A stretch of 64,000 nt of DNA from assembly GCA_036872755.1 (NCBI GenBank), contig JAVHNS010000008.1, forward strand, positions 372,001-436,000, read 5' to 3'. Of this stretch, positions 43,209 to 54,568 are shown piece by piece; position 1 is the first letter of the stretch; the number at the start of each line of letters is the position of its first letter. Below the pieces are notes generated by a model, which was not told where the DNA came from, did no database searches, and saw only the letters and a program-made list of their open reading frames with translations. The stretch is from Orbilia blumenaviensis. Its lineage: Eukaryota; Ascomycota; Orbiliomycetes; Orbiliales; Orbiliaceae. The position numbers and the translations under genes were made by a program.

Positions 43209-43730
43209 CGGTACTCGAGTGTTTAAAAGGATTCCTTTAGCCGTGCTCGAATTCTCAGTTATACGCACATATATCCTCGTAAAAAAAAATTGAACAGGAA
43301 AGCAGCTGCTGGGTCGAGAAACCCCGCTCGGATGACAACCTCGTCATTCAGTCAGTCGGTAGGACAGTGAATCGGAATTCATGCAGTGCAGCGGCTAGTA
43401 GTACCGTGGCACAGCTGCACAGATGGCACTCTGAAATTGGGAAAGGAATGAATCGGGCGCGGGTACCACTAGAGCTCTAGAACTTCGTCGGCTGATCCTT
43501 CTTTGATTCGCAATATTTGTGGGCACTCCCAAAGGATGGCAGCCAGAGCACTTGCTCTAGAAAATGGACTCGTGTTCGTCTCGGCCCCTGACACGGGTTT
43601 GATACGCGCTGCTGGCTCCTTTGAAGGTGCCTTTGTGGCACGGCTACGTGAAAAATGCAACACGCTTTGGTATATCTAGTGTACCTTGATAGCTACACAG
43701 GCATAATTAAACGTACTTGTATGGACAGGT

Positions 43731-43757
43731 CTGGTCTCGTAAATCAGCCTCAATAAA
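43731..43757 (-). repeat. Inverted-repeat right arm (copy 3)
   Basis: Reverse complement contains TTGAGGCTGATTTACGAG then ACCAG. With the left arm it brackets a 577-bp segment without coding capacity, like a small non-autonomous element; no clear target-site duplication is seen. Confidence 0.65.
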
Positions 43758-44835
43758 GTAGAACGCGGCAGGCCTGGATCCATGCTGATATCGACATTCA
43801 ATTTCTGTTATGATACTAAAAGCCGCGCAAAGAAAATAACATCATACGGGGAGATCGTGCGCCAGACGGCCCCCCAGCCCTAAAATCTTCAACAAACATT
43901 TTATCTGAGGCCTTATGATTAACTCACTTGGATTAACGACGTAGAGGGTTACTACATTGGCAAACTAATAGAGTATATACGTATATTGTCCTTAGCCTAC
44001 CTATTTATAAAGCCCCAGACGGCTGATCGGCAGTTTAGACACCTTCATTGCATCGATTACCTAGCTTTCTCCCATGTGCTCGCCTTAGGTTAACCGGTTA
44101 CATATATACAGAGAGACCTGCACCTAAAACATTATAACCACCACTGACAGTAGTTACAGTGTTGTTCACAAAGGACTCAGGGGCTATGGGAACAGGAAGG
44201 CTACGCAGCTATGTAGCCATGTGAGCTACATACTATTTGCCTTGGTTGAATCGTTTGAATATCAGGCGAGCTTAAGGGTGCTACCATGATGTTCGATATT
44301 ATAATTACTTTGTACTAGAGGTTCGGGTGCTCGCACTCGTACACTGTGCCATACATATAAAGCCCATACCTCAGGCGCCAGGATATGATTATAAGCTCGT
44401 TCATTAAGTTAAGATCCCGTCTACCATCTGCGGTCTCTGAAAGGATATCTTCGGCTCCATGGGCACAGCGTTGTCAACTGACGGGTTCACTGTGGCACTG
44501 GTAATATACGCAGTGAAAATATTTGTTCCACTTCTCATGATGCCATCTTCTGTATACTTAACGGACGACGATTCGAAATTATATAAACCAAGCGTAAAGT
44601 AAGAGAAGTTCCAAAAAGTTCACTCACATAAATATAACTGTAGCCACCAAGTCAATCTAGCCATATAAGTTCTTTCGTTAGTCAACTTCACACTTCAAAT
44701 ACACATTTAAGGAACATTTATATCATTCTATCTATATTTCGCCAGTACATATATAATTCTCAAAGAGCTACAGAGTACCTTGAGGGACAAAAGGCCAGAC
44801 CAGAGAGCCAGTCAGAGACCTACCAAGGAATCAAA

Positions 44836-46345
44836 ATGGGGCTTACTATAGTGTCGCTTCTCAAGGCCTCTGTCGCTGTAAGTTCACGTAACTGTATCCC
44901 ATGGTTAAGTTATAACCTCACATCCAATGTTCAAAATATTTATGCATACCGAACCCCTAGGCTATAGCGATATTTGGGAATTCAGCCTGGAGCTATCCAG
45001 GAGAGCTCCCTGACAATACCACAACCAAATTTTTTAAACGTCAGCTACCCACGGACCACTGGCAGCGTAAAGTTTCAAACCGCTGCACTGCCGCTCAAGA
45101 GCTGGCGGAACGTGTTGGCTGGGCGGAAGCCGGAATCTTGGCCAATGCGCTTCACAACTGGAAGCCGGGTGGTAAGCACCAAAATGTGATGGACTATTAT
45201 ATGGGTGCTGCATCCAGGAAGACAAAGCCGGATCCAAACCTTCAAGAGAGGGTACAAAGTAAGTATAGAGAATATACTGCATGCATATATCTTGATCCAA
45301 ATTACACGAGATGAGTATAATGCTAATATTGTTCAATGTGTTAGATAATATAAACAGACAGTTTAAAATCCATAGTGGAGAACCACCAAAGCATACATTT
45401 GTTTATACTTATTGTGATGAGCAGGACGCACCGTCTGATTGGTTAGATGAATGCAAACAACAATATGGCAAGAGATCATGCTGTAGACCAGAAACTCTCG
45501 CATATTCTTGGGATAGCATTGGTTGGCTTTGGGTAAGAACTCACTTTTATATTTCTCTTTTGTGAATGCACGAAGGGAAGTAAAGGCAAGAAAGCCAGGT
45601 GGCAGAGCGCTAGGCTGAAATTTAACGTATCCGTAGCTAACTTATGATTTGTTAACAACCTATTTCAGAACAATCACATGGTAGTCCTGTGTCCGAGCTA
45701 CTTCGAGTCCTTGACCCTTAGCGAACAGGTTAGAAGACTGAATGCACGTTGGCGAGAGGACCCAAGCGTAGCATACAACATTTTTAACATGTATCTAAAC
45801 CAGGGAGAAACTTATCTCCACGAAAGGTATACCCTACACATATCAGGCAAAGCCATTAAACTCGTGAATCAATGAAAAGGCTAATTTCATCGGTTCAGCT
45901 TTCACTGGAGAAACACTGTCAGTCAACCGAGGATCATCGATGTCGACAACGTATATGGCCCAGAGGATGTTGCCGCGCTAGCACGCGAAGGTACAGATAA
46001 ACCTACGATAAACGCCGACTCCTATACCATCGCTGCAACAGCGGCTTGTAAGTAGCGACCGCTTCCCCTTGCCTTTTACATATGTAGTCAATAATTATAC
46101 TAACGAGAATGTTAGTCATGGTTGAAACTTACGAGCTACTCGACGTCCCAAAGCCGTATAACGACGGACCAGCTGCTGCGGTACCACCGCGTCGAAATCC
46201 TAGAGTCAATCTTGGAAACCGTAGCGTTCCGAGTATATGGTTCGGATTGCTCCCAGGAAGCCCCCCTCGAACTGAGCAGAAGAATTTCCATACGGTGCAG
46301 GGCGCTGCTCTCAATTTGGAACGAGACTACTCATCAAAAACTTAA
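44836..46345 (+). CDS. Secreted M35-like (aspzincin/deuterolysin-type) metalloprotease, 354 aa
   Basis: Six exons: 44836..44877, 44961..45258, 45345..45532, 45669..45826, 45899..46047 and 46116..46345. A signal peptide (MGLTIVSLLKASVAAIAIFG) is completed across intron 1, and a Kex2-type KR site follows at 40-41. The zinc motif HESFH (227-231) is created by the splice between exons 4 and 5, and the downstream IDVDNVYGPEDVAALAREGT then NADSY matches the M35 pattern where an Asp before YG is the third zinc ligand. CPSYFESL before the active site is also characteristic. Several Cys suggest disulfides. Likely a secreted endopeptidase; the C-terminal tail after VPKPYND is Pro/Asn-rich. The frame-by-frame fragments look short, but the spliced model is coherent. 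Confidence 0.82.
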
Positions 46346-47353
46346 TATATATGCATATCAATAGCGGGACGTCTTCAGCAAACGCTCGCACGGTCCCTTG
46401 TTGGTGAGGGCTGCACCTGGTTTTTCAATTTTGCGCAAATTTTGAAACCTAGCTTCTCAATTAGGGCCCTCTTTGAAATATCTCTACCAGCCCATGAGAT
46501 TTGTTATATGCAGCACCGTTGGCGGTTAGCAGGCGATAAAATTGAAGAGGTGCATTGAAGTTTCAAAGTATTCAAATTTATCAGGAATTACTCGCCACCT
46601 AGTCGTCATCTTATATCAGTTTTGGAAGGTATTAGCTATCAATTTTTATCGAACTTATATCCAATTTCACATGGCAGCAAAATTCTCATATTATATTAAA
46701 GAAATGCACACGCGTAGTATTATATACTAATAACGTGACAATAAATCCTCAAGGCTGTACATGTAACCTTGTAGTACTAGTACTGTGAATGAATGATGAT
46801 AAGGGTCTATGTGTCAGCCGAAAGGGAATTTGAGTTATTGGGCTTGTGTGACCAATTGTAGACCAATCCCCGCAGCAATGCCTGTTCCTGATTGGCGACA
46901 CCATTTCTTTGACACGTATCCTATATTTAACTAGTCAGCCCAAGCTTTGCATCGTCAGCAATTTGACCTGCAAATGGGTTTTTTGGCGGTGAGAGTTGCA
47001 ATGTGAAGATGTGTGTGTTGTCCTTGGCATTAGACTTGGCTATATGCATATTGAGCAATTGAGTCAGATCCAAGCAGTGCATGCTGGCACTGGACAAGGT
47101 ACTTAAAGGGCGTAGTTTCTGGTCCAGACAATTGTCATTAGCTCAAATCATATCGCTGGATTTATTTCCATGTATGGCTCGACAAGACCTTCCAGTCCCA
47201 AGTTAAGAAGTTAGCTATAGCCATATATAACGCAAAGGTTCAAATTCAAGCAGACGCAAAATTTCCTAAGCAATTAAGGTATAGCCCTGCTAATTATTAT
47301 AGCCGGCTTCTCACGATTGAAAGCGAGCTGAGTCTAGACACCCATGAAAAAAG
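46346..47353. other. Intergenic region, 1.0 kb
   Basis: AT-rich, no gene. It holds the 3' end of the protease and the promoter of the next F-box gene. Confidence 0.5.
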
Positions 47354-48976
47354 ATGGGCCCCTCCGAAATAACATTTTTAACCTTCCCTTACGATATTAT
47401 ATGTGGGATATGCGACTACCTCGCAGATAAGGACGTTTTAGAGCTCCGGCTGGTCTCAAAATCACTATATTCCAAGGTTCCGCAACTACGTTTGGATCAG
47501 ATCCTATATCAGCAGACCATATTTCTTACTAATATCGACGCGATTGGTTTGACACATTTCATAACTACTCGGCCTGACGACTTGGCACGCATCAGACATC
47601 TAACCTTCGATCTTGCGAACCCTTATGTAAAACTTGTCCCTTTCACAAGGTTCAGGTCAGGGAGGTGGTTGCAAGATGAGCATATGCAGTCTAAAATGAT
47701 GGCCTATCCCTGCATTTATAGGGAGAGGAGTATTCAAAGCCAAACGCAATTGAAACTCCAAGATACTGAAATACCAGCGGCAGTGGATGGCGAAGACGGT
47801 GTGGTACCCGATGATCATGCCACAGCCTGCATCAGAAACCTCTATAAAATTATCGAAGATAATATCAAAACCCCAGATGTCTGTATAGACTCTACCCTCC
47901 CGTCATTCTTTGAAACGTTGGCCCAATCTCTTAAATTCTTTCCGAATCTGCGAATCCTCGAATTCAAGCTCTCAACAGAACCTGAAGGGACGAATTATAA
48001 AATCCCACAATCTTGGCGGAGGCATAATCCATCGCTGGAATCGTTCCTTGCCAAGAATCCAGACATAGAGGAGCTCCCGTGCAATGATTGGTTTTCATAC
48101 TCTCATTTCCAGTCTGCCAGATTTGATATTACCTACAACGCGGTCCTATTCTTGGCTGCACTGGCAGGATGTCGCATCTCCGAAATTAGAGCGAACCAGT
48201 TCCCGCTTGACCTGCATACCGAACTCGGGGTTGCAGTCCACAAATTTCATACTTTCGGTACCGAATCTGTCCCTAGTCCGCATTTGGCACAAACCCTAGA
48301 ACAATATACGGCGACTTATCTCAACGGGTATATTCATACATATACGAACCTTACCAAACTCGAAGTTAGGATACAGCGGTCTGGAAATTCACAACCAGGG
48401 AACCAAATATCGCCTTTCTTCTTGGCTCTTATACCCAACGTTAAAGACCTTGTTATTAGAGGATCTCCACGGGTACGCGGGGTAGCGGAACCTAGTTTTG
48501 TGCTCCCCACGGAGCTACGATTGCCGAAATTACGGAGACTCGAGTTCGTTTACGCATATATCGGCAGGAAGCCTTTAGCGAGATTCTTGCAGACAAACAA
48601 AGATTCGCTTAAGCATCTTATATGCACTCTTTCGCTAGAAGATCCTATATACTATGATAAAATAATACCGTTTCTTACAAATTTAAAAAGCAATTCGGTT
48701 TTGGAGACGTGTCAAATCGATTTCCCAGGCGAATATGACTGCTGCGGGCGTTCGTATACGTTTGTGGATATTAGCGGTAAATGGTTCGAGGATGGTGGGG
48801 CCTGCAAGTATAGGGCTGGGTCTGTTTCCTGCGATACAGATATTCTCGATGAGTGTATGAAAGAGGATGCGTATTGGATGGAGACGGATAGCTGGGAAGG
48901 GTTTTTGGAATGTTTTGAGAGTGGAACCCTGTGCGATAACGAGGGGTACTGGGAAGGACGTTCATGTAAATGGTAG
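47354..48976 (+). CDS. Large F-box protein, 540 aa (paralog 1)
   Basis: Single exon, ATG at 47354. F-box at residues 8-50 (LTFPYDIICGICDYLADK then DVLELRLVSKSLYSKVP). The body contains LRR-like blocks (FPNLRILEFKL, LTKLEVRIQ, NVKDLVIRG, LPKLRRLEFVYAYI, SLKHLICTL). The C-terminus is Cys-rich with YTFVDISGKWFEDGGACKY. The same architecture, C-terminal block included, is found in the gene at 50342, so the two are tandem paralogs. Predicted substrate receptor of an SCF ubiquitin ligase; no target evident. Confidence 0.85.
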   Translation: MGPSEITFLTFPYDIICGICDYLADKDVLELRLVSKSLYSKVPQLRLDQILYQQTIFLTNIDAIGLTHFITTRPDDLARIRHLTFDLANPYVKLVPFTRFRSGRWLQDEHMQSKMMAYPCIYRERSIQSQTQLKLQDTEIPAAVDGEDGVVPDDHATACIRNLYKIIEDNIKTPDVCIDSTLPSFFETLAQSLKFFPNLRILEFKLSTEPEGTNYKIPQSWRRHNPSLESFLAKNPDIEELPCNDWFSYSHFQSARFDITYNAVLFLAALAGCRISEIRANQFPLDLHTELGVAVHKFHTFGTESVPSPHLAQTLEQYTATYLNGYIHTYTNLTKLEVRIQRSGNSQPGNQISPFFLALIPNVKDLVIRGSPRVRGVAEPSFVLPTELRLPKLRRLEFVYAYIGRKPLARFLQTNKDSLKHLICTLSLEDPIYYDKIIPFLTNLKSNSVLETCQIDFPGEYDCCGRSYTFVDISGKWFEDGGACKYRAGSVSCDTDILDECMKEDAYWMETDSWEGFLECFESGTLCDNEGYWEGRSCKW

Positions 48977-50341
48977 AAATAGAAAACTTATTGTGTCTAC
49001 AATACTTGTTCAGAAGGTTTGAATACGAGATAAATCATATCTATGGGGCCGAGACCAGGAGAATAGTAACATTTCGAGGCGTTGGGTCTCCCGCATCCGG
49101 AAATATTTGCGTTGCACGTTGTAAACCGTTTTAGGAATCATGAGATAACCACGTGACGGTGTTTCTTTTTTTGAACGCAGGGATTGCATGCCACCCGAAG
49201 ACCCTGCGCAAAAGATTCAGGAGCAGATGGAAATTATTTCCTATAAGCACTTCATGTCACTTATATTATTACAGGTGTCACGAATACTTATCGTCGTTGC
49301 TGTGAATGAAGATATTCGAATGAGAATCCGTCCGCAACTAAACGCTGATGGTACTGGATCTGCGCCCCTTATGCTCTTCTCCTAAAATAGAAAGCAAGGC
49401 GGGTTGAAAGGAGCCACTCCGCAGGAGTTTGGGCCGCATCTGAAGAAAGGGAGCCGTCGGTTGGATGATATCGAAATGTCGTCAGCACAGCAAGATCTAG
49501 AAATATTTAGAGCTACTAAAAACGACGAAACGTATTCTAAGAAACACTTAGCTTGTTAAATACCAAATTAAGTGCTCAAGTAGTTATTAATTACGTTGAG
49601 AAGACCCCCTTTATAGCACAGCCGGGCACTGGTTCGTTTTAATATGAAATACATACATGAAAGGAGTTTAAGAGCTTAAATTCCATCTCACTCAAAAACT
49701 AATGACAAAATAAGGACAAAATATCCTCATTCCGTGGGCACTACGCCTCTCTGTTTCATCTTGTCGCACCCTGAAGCAAAACCCGACATCACACATGTGT
49801 ATTCCACTCACCTGTGCTTGCGTGGCACCGGATAAGCAGTCGGGTATCACTCCATCTTTTCCCATTCCACTGCTTTGGGCTAGCTACTAAGGGATACCAA
49901 AGGGCGCTTCGAAATACCGTAGGATGACGGGGCAAAAGGAAATGCACCCGCAATGGAAGCCTTCGGCACCCGGAAAATGCCTATTAAGTGAGTGGAGTGG
50001 GATTGGCGGAAGGGGGAACTCCTTGAGAGAGGACTCAAATTATATATTCTCTTCCTGTCGACCATATTTTACTCGCCTGGAAGGCGGAGGAAAGGTGCAG
50101 GTTCACACTTTCGAATTCGAGTTTACCGATTGTTGCATTTTGCGGTACGCAACGCAGATTTAAATATTCAGTCTCGACGCGGAAATCTTCGATTTGGACG
50201 GCTCATTAATTTATTGTAATTTAATTCCCGTGGATTCTGGAGGCTATTATAACTTCCTCGACCGGCTCTCTTGAAACCGGTTAACCCTCGACAGTAGCAA
50301 GGATTTGATATCCTCCGATAAGAAACAACCTTGCAATCATC
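48977..50341. other. Intergenic between paralogous F-box genes
   Basis: 1.37 kb. No convincing gene; a 65-codon frame at 49188 and short frames near 49900-50200 have no recognisable content. Confidence 0.5.
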
Positions 50342-52090
50342 ATGGCCGCAACATCGATATCCCCAGCAAGTGTTGACACGGACCTCGCGGCAATGTCGTC
50401 CTCCAAGATTTCGTTCTCCTCCCTACCACACGACATAATATTCGAGATCTGTGAGCGTCTGTGTGACAAAGATGTTCTCAAGTTACAATTACTCTCGACT
50501 ACTATCCGACAAAAACTTCCACAATCCCGGTTGAACCTCATCCATGCCGAAAAGACATATTACCTATGCTCGCACAGTATTCAAAAACTCGAAAGTTTAG
50601 TTCGCGATCCGATACTCGCTGGGCGGGTAACACAAATAACGTTTGATGTCGGAGTTCCACACGTTCGTCTCCGTTCTAAGAGATCATGCGTTACAGAAGC
50701 ACGGGAATACCCGACCGCTGCCCGGGCCAGATTACACCGCTGGTGCAGCACCCACATGCGACGGCAAAACAGTGTGATATCACCAAGATCCTGTAGACCT
50801 TCAACGGCAACCAGAACCGATCCCAGGGCGGCGGTAAACTACGATACCATACTCGACCAAACCTACAACCTTTTCAAAATCCATTTCACAACACATTTGG
50901 ACGCATCAGAAGATGACCCGAACGACTTCTCAATCTTCAATCGGATAACAAAAGCATTCAAATCGCTTCCAAACCTTAGCATTCTAACATTCGCACATAC
51001 AAACCCGAAAATGGTAGAGCGATCGGAAATGCTATCCCGGTGGCGAGAATACAACGACCATATGTACGCTCTACTGTACATAGACCCCAAAATAGAGCTA
51101 CAATCAGGAGTATGGCCTTGGTGTTCGTGGCTACGGCCTAAAACACCGACATTTCTATTATCGAAAGCCTGCCCTGCGATATTATTCTGTGCTACACAGG
51201 CCGAGAGGACGATATCAGAGGTGAGGATTGGGAATACATCATGGGGACCTCAAGATTTTGGCTTAGGAATTTCAAAATTCGAGCCACAACAGGCCAGGGT
51301 AAGAGACGGGAAACGGGATGGTTGGGAGAAATCCTACTACCACTGGGTCTGCCGATATGTTGACGATTATAAGGCCACATTCGAAAACCTTAAACGGTTT
51401 GATTTATGCCTGGAACCCGAAGAGCAGCAGGTAGAGCCTGAAGAGGTTAAAACCGAAAAACGCTCACGGAAAATAGAGACCCGTGGAAAACCACCACCGG
51501 TATCGCTGTGTCTTCTGACGATATTGAAAAATGTGAAAGAATTAAGGGTATGGCGGTTGCGTGGCGACGCTGCCAAGCAGGTCCAAACAAGTGGTAGGGG
51601 ATTTGTCATTCCGACGGATACACAGCTACCAAGCCTTGAGAAATTAGAGGTTGGGGAATATTCGGAGGTTACAACCACCGGATTGCTCGAATTCCTGAAA
51701 ACAAACGGTACCTCCCTGCGACATGTTTCCTGCGACATGTTCGCACTTAAAGAACAAGCCGTTTCAAAACACGATATTATGCGGTTCTTGAACACGCTCA
51801 AGAAATCCACGAGACTACAAAGTCTCAAAATTGATTTCCTTGTGGACCAGAAAAGGGAGGATGAACAGGATGGGGAGTCAGAGGGCAGTAGCAGTATCTA
51901 CATCCGGCTTGATATCCGTGGATACTGGGAAGACCACAACTGTGAATATAAGATCGGAGTTAGGAAGGTAGCAGAGACTGCATGTGACGACGACTTCACC
52001 TCGACTACTTACTGGACGAAAAAACGAGGTTGGGAGGAGTTTTTTACCTATATGTCGAAACTCGATGTTGATAGGGTACTAAGCAGATAG
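50342..52090 (+). CDS. Large F-box protein, 582 aa (paralog 2)
   Basis: Single exon, ATG at 50342 (a second in-frame ATG, MSSSK, at residue 18). F-box at about 24-66: FSSLPHDIIFEICERLCDK then DVLKLQLLSTTIRQKLP, closely matching the gene at 47354. Other shared blocks are LPNLSILTFAH, NVKELRVWRL, LPSLEKLEVGEY, SLRHVSCDM and the C-terminal IRLDIRGYWEDHNCEYK with YWTKKRGWEEFF. A charged insert (EEQQVEPEEVKTEKRSRK) around 360-380 is specific to this copy. Divergence is large, so the duplication is old or under diversifying pressure. Confidence 0.85.
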   Translation: MAATSISPASVDTDLAAMSSSKISFSSLPHDIIFEICERLCDKDVLKLQLLSTTIRQKLPQSRLNLIHAEKTYYLCSHSIQKLESLVRDPILAGRVTQITFDVGVPHVRLRSKRSCVTEAREYPTAARARLHRWCSTHMRRQNSVISPRSCRPSTATRTDPRAAVNYDTILDQTYNLFKIHFTTHLDASEDDPNDFSIFNRITKAFKSLPNLSILTFAHTNPKMVERSEMLSRWREYNDHMYALLYIDPKIELQSGVWPWCSWLRPKTPTFLLSKACPAILFCATQAERTISEVRIGNTSWGPQDFGLGISKFEPQQARVRDGKRDGWEKSYYHWVCRYVDDYKATFENLKRFDLCLEPEEQQVEPEEVKTEKRSRKIETRGKPPPVSLCLLTILKNVKELRVWRLRGDAAKQVQTSGRGFVIPTDTQLPSLEKLEVGEYSEVTTTGLLEFLKTNGTSLRHVSCDMFALKEQAVSKHDIMRFLNTLKKSTRLQSLKIDFLVDQKREDEQDGESEGSSSIYIRLDIRGYWEDHNCEYKIGVRKVAETACDDDFTSTTYWTKKRGWEEFFTYMSKLDVDRVLSR

Positions 52091-52534
52091 TTGCATAAAT
52101 TAACATAATGCGCGTCCTTTATGGCAATAGTTAACCAACTTAAGCCGATGGTCAATACCTGCGTAATTGCTGACTTCACAATGCTGACACATGTCGCTGT
52201 ATCGATTCCAAGCAATCTTAGACTCATTTCCCTTATGACTAAAACTACCATTTGCTTTCGGCTATCTAGTGATATCTAAAATAGACCCTAAAAATATAAG
52301 ACGCCTTAAATTCAAGAAATTTCAAAAGTGTTTTTATACAGGACAAACGAGGCTTTGAAGCTCGATAGAGGCTCAGAATATTGCTGGAAGCAGTTATTAT
52401 ATACGTGAGGAGGAGGAGGAGCTAAAACAAAGCTTGTGACACGACCGTAGACCAAATAGTTCGAAATATAAGGAAACGAGTACAACAATTCATGCTAAGC
52501 TAATGGAAAAAAAGAAAGAAAAAAAAGAACCCAG
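52091..52534. other. Intergenic, convergent 3' ends
   Basis: 444 nt between the F-box gene and the first RBR gene. AGGAGGAGGAGG-type purine repeat near 52410 and an A-rich tract near 52505; no gene. Confidence 0.5.
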
Positions 52535-53755
52535 TCAACAGTGGCTCCTAGTCCGCTTTGAGACCGGTCTGTCGTCGTTGCCACGAACAATCCCATCAGT
52601 GGTATAAATGTTTCTTCTCGTAATAATCACCTTCGTGGTGTTATCGCCGACGACCAATTCTCCCCTCCGAGCGGCCTTGAGCCTCTCCACCCTCTCAACT
52701 CTCTCGATCACCGCTAACTCCGCCATCCTGGCCCTCAGTCGAATTATTTCTTTTGCTATATTATCTTCCTTCACTTTCAGTTGCCTTTTTAACCTCAGAT
52801 CCTTCAACTTAAGTGTTTGGTCTTTTTGGTTATTCAACGCCAATATTCGGTGATCTCGGAGTATTCTGTAGTTCAAATACGGCTTAAAACCAGCTTTCCG
52901 CGAGGCTGAGCCCTTATCAAAGGCCGTTCCGAACGCGATGACGGCTTTACTCTTATTCGCAGTGTACGTGTCCGATGCTTCTCTCGGTATTGTATTACAT
53001 ATGCATTTCGTGTATACGCAGCCGCAGCGAAAACAAAAGTTTGTCTTGCACCTGCATTTAAAACCCTTACGTTAGGTTTCTGGTGGGACAAAAGGCGTCA
53101 TAGACGTATAGGGAACTCACAAGCAAGTCATGCTATTACAACCCGCGGTTCTAAGAATTAGACGGCTGCACTTTGGGCACTGCGTCCACCCCTCCTCCTT
53201 GGCGAGGCCTCTCAAATTTTCCGTCTCGGGATCGTCAGGGCATAAGTCGTTATGCATTTCCTTCCGGCAGTTTGTGCAAGTCAAATTGTCGCATTTGAGG
53301 CAATACGCTGCATCCCTTCCGATATCACTGAGATGAATATCCCCTTGGCAAGAGAAGCAAGGGATAATCTTTGACGATTCATAAGAGGCCTGGAGCTCTA
53401 AGATAGCTTTTATTTCTTCATCCGAGAGAACAAATGAAGTTTCTGCTAATGGAAGATGGTTGCAGCATTTCGCTGGATAAGCGGTGGGGTCATTGATTAC
53501 ATGTTGGAAATTTTGCCGCAGGCAGTCGCGGCAATGTCGATGACCGCACCGTAGACGCTGGAGCTCATAGCCTAGGAAAGAATCGCCGCAGATGATACAT
53601 TTCGCAGTTTTCTCGCCGCCAAAAGGTCTATGATGGCTTTTCCGGTTGGCTGTCCAACCCAAAGTGGTGGCGAGGGCATGTATTGTTTGACCAGCTTCGG
53701 CGGCTGTGGCTGGATCCTTGCCTAGTCCGGGTGCCCTGCCAGGTCGCGAACGCAT
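52535..53755 (-). CDS. RBR-type (RING-IBR-RING) E3 ubiquitin ligase, 383 aa
   Basis: Exons complement(52535..53051, 53121..53755). RING1 spans C53-C78 (CIIC, LRCGHRHCRDC) with a CC pair at 97-98. The IBR runs from about C133 to C172 (IPCFSC, AAYCLKCDNLTCTNCRKEMH, LC). RING2 starts CPKC at 193, and the splice restores GCNSMTCLCKTNFCFRCG; Cys206 occupies the position of the catalytic Cys that carries the ubiquitin thioester in RBR enzymes. A long basic coiled-coil-like tail follows (LKLKDLRLKRQLKVKEDN, RARMAELAVIERVERVERL). No N-terminal targeting domain is recognisable. Same strand and layout as its neighbour at 54569-55962: a tandem paralog pair. Confidence 0.85.
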
Positions 53756-54568
53756 TGTGCTAACTCTGAAATTTGGCCGGATAAAAACTTGATATGGGCT
53801 AGCACAGGATCTAAGAGACGATTTTACCAGTTTCGGTGGCTCAATTCTGGATCAGAATCCCTAAAGAAAGAGGAACACTGGGATTATGGCATCTTTTTGG
53901 CGAATTCTGGACACGGCTTTTATATTTCGAAGGTGTGCCATCCGTATCACAGGATCCCGCGTATTAAATCCAGATTACAGCCGGGACATGTCACTAGTGG
54001 CTGGATCCTGCGGCTAACTCCCAACAGCGTCCCCGGGATGATAGAGTGTACATACATGACATGGAGCCACGCAATTCTAGCCAAGGGCGAGTCATGGCGA
54101 CAACGCACTTCACTTTCAAAATCCAACAAATATAGATGAATATTGAAGATGGATATAATGATGTCAAGGATGTCGACGATGCACTTTCACATGCCGGCTT
54201 CGTTAGACACGCCCATTCATCAGAGTCAGAAGTACATATATATTGAACAAGGTCTGAGGGCGAATTGAGTAGTTAGTTGGCAGGAGATTCATATGCAACA
54301 AGTCTAATACATGCATACGATAACAAGAGTAGAATCTACCACAAAAACATGTATTTGTGCTCAAAAGAGCTTGGGGCGAAGAAAAATGGGGGCTTGTTGG
54401 TGGTGGTATGGGCAGCGTTCCGTCTATTTGGCATTACTTTTTTCTTCCATCCGTGTCTTACTCGTGAACCTAAGGACCCCCTGAACCCCAACAAGAGATT
54501 AATTCCACCAACTGACCAAGCATTTTATTAGATCGAAAGGGTTGACGTTATCTGGAAGACTCATTACG
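53756..54568. other. Intergenic between the RBR paralogs
   Basis: 813 nt. Contains the promoter of the downstream RBR gene; open frames at 53789-54139 and 54277-54531 show no recognisable content. Confidence 0.5.

Larger units (their letters stand above)
43053..44835. other. Gene-poor region with an inverted-repeat pair, 1.8 kb
   Basis: No gene. It contains the inverted 27-28-nt repeats at 43181-43208 and 43731-43757 enclosing about 520 bp. The right 200 bp is presumably the promoter of the M35-like protease. Confidence 0.5.
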
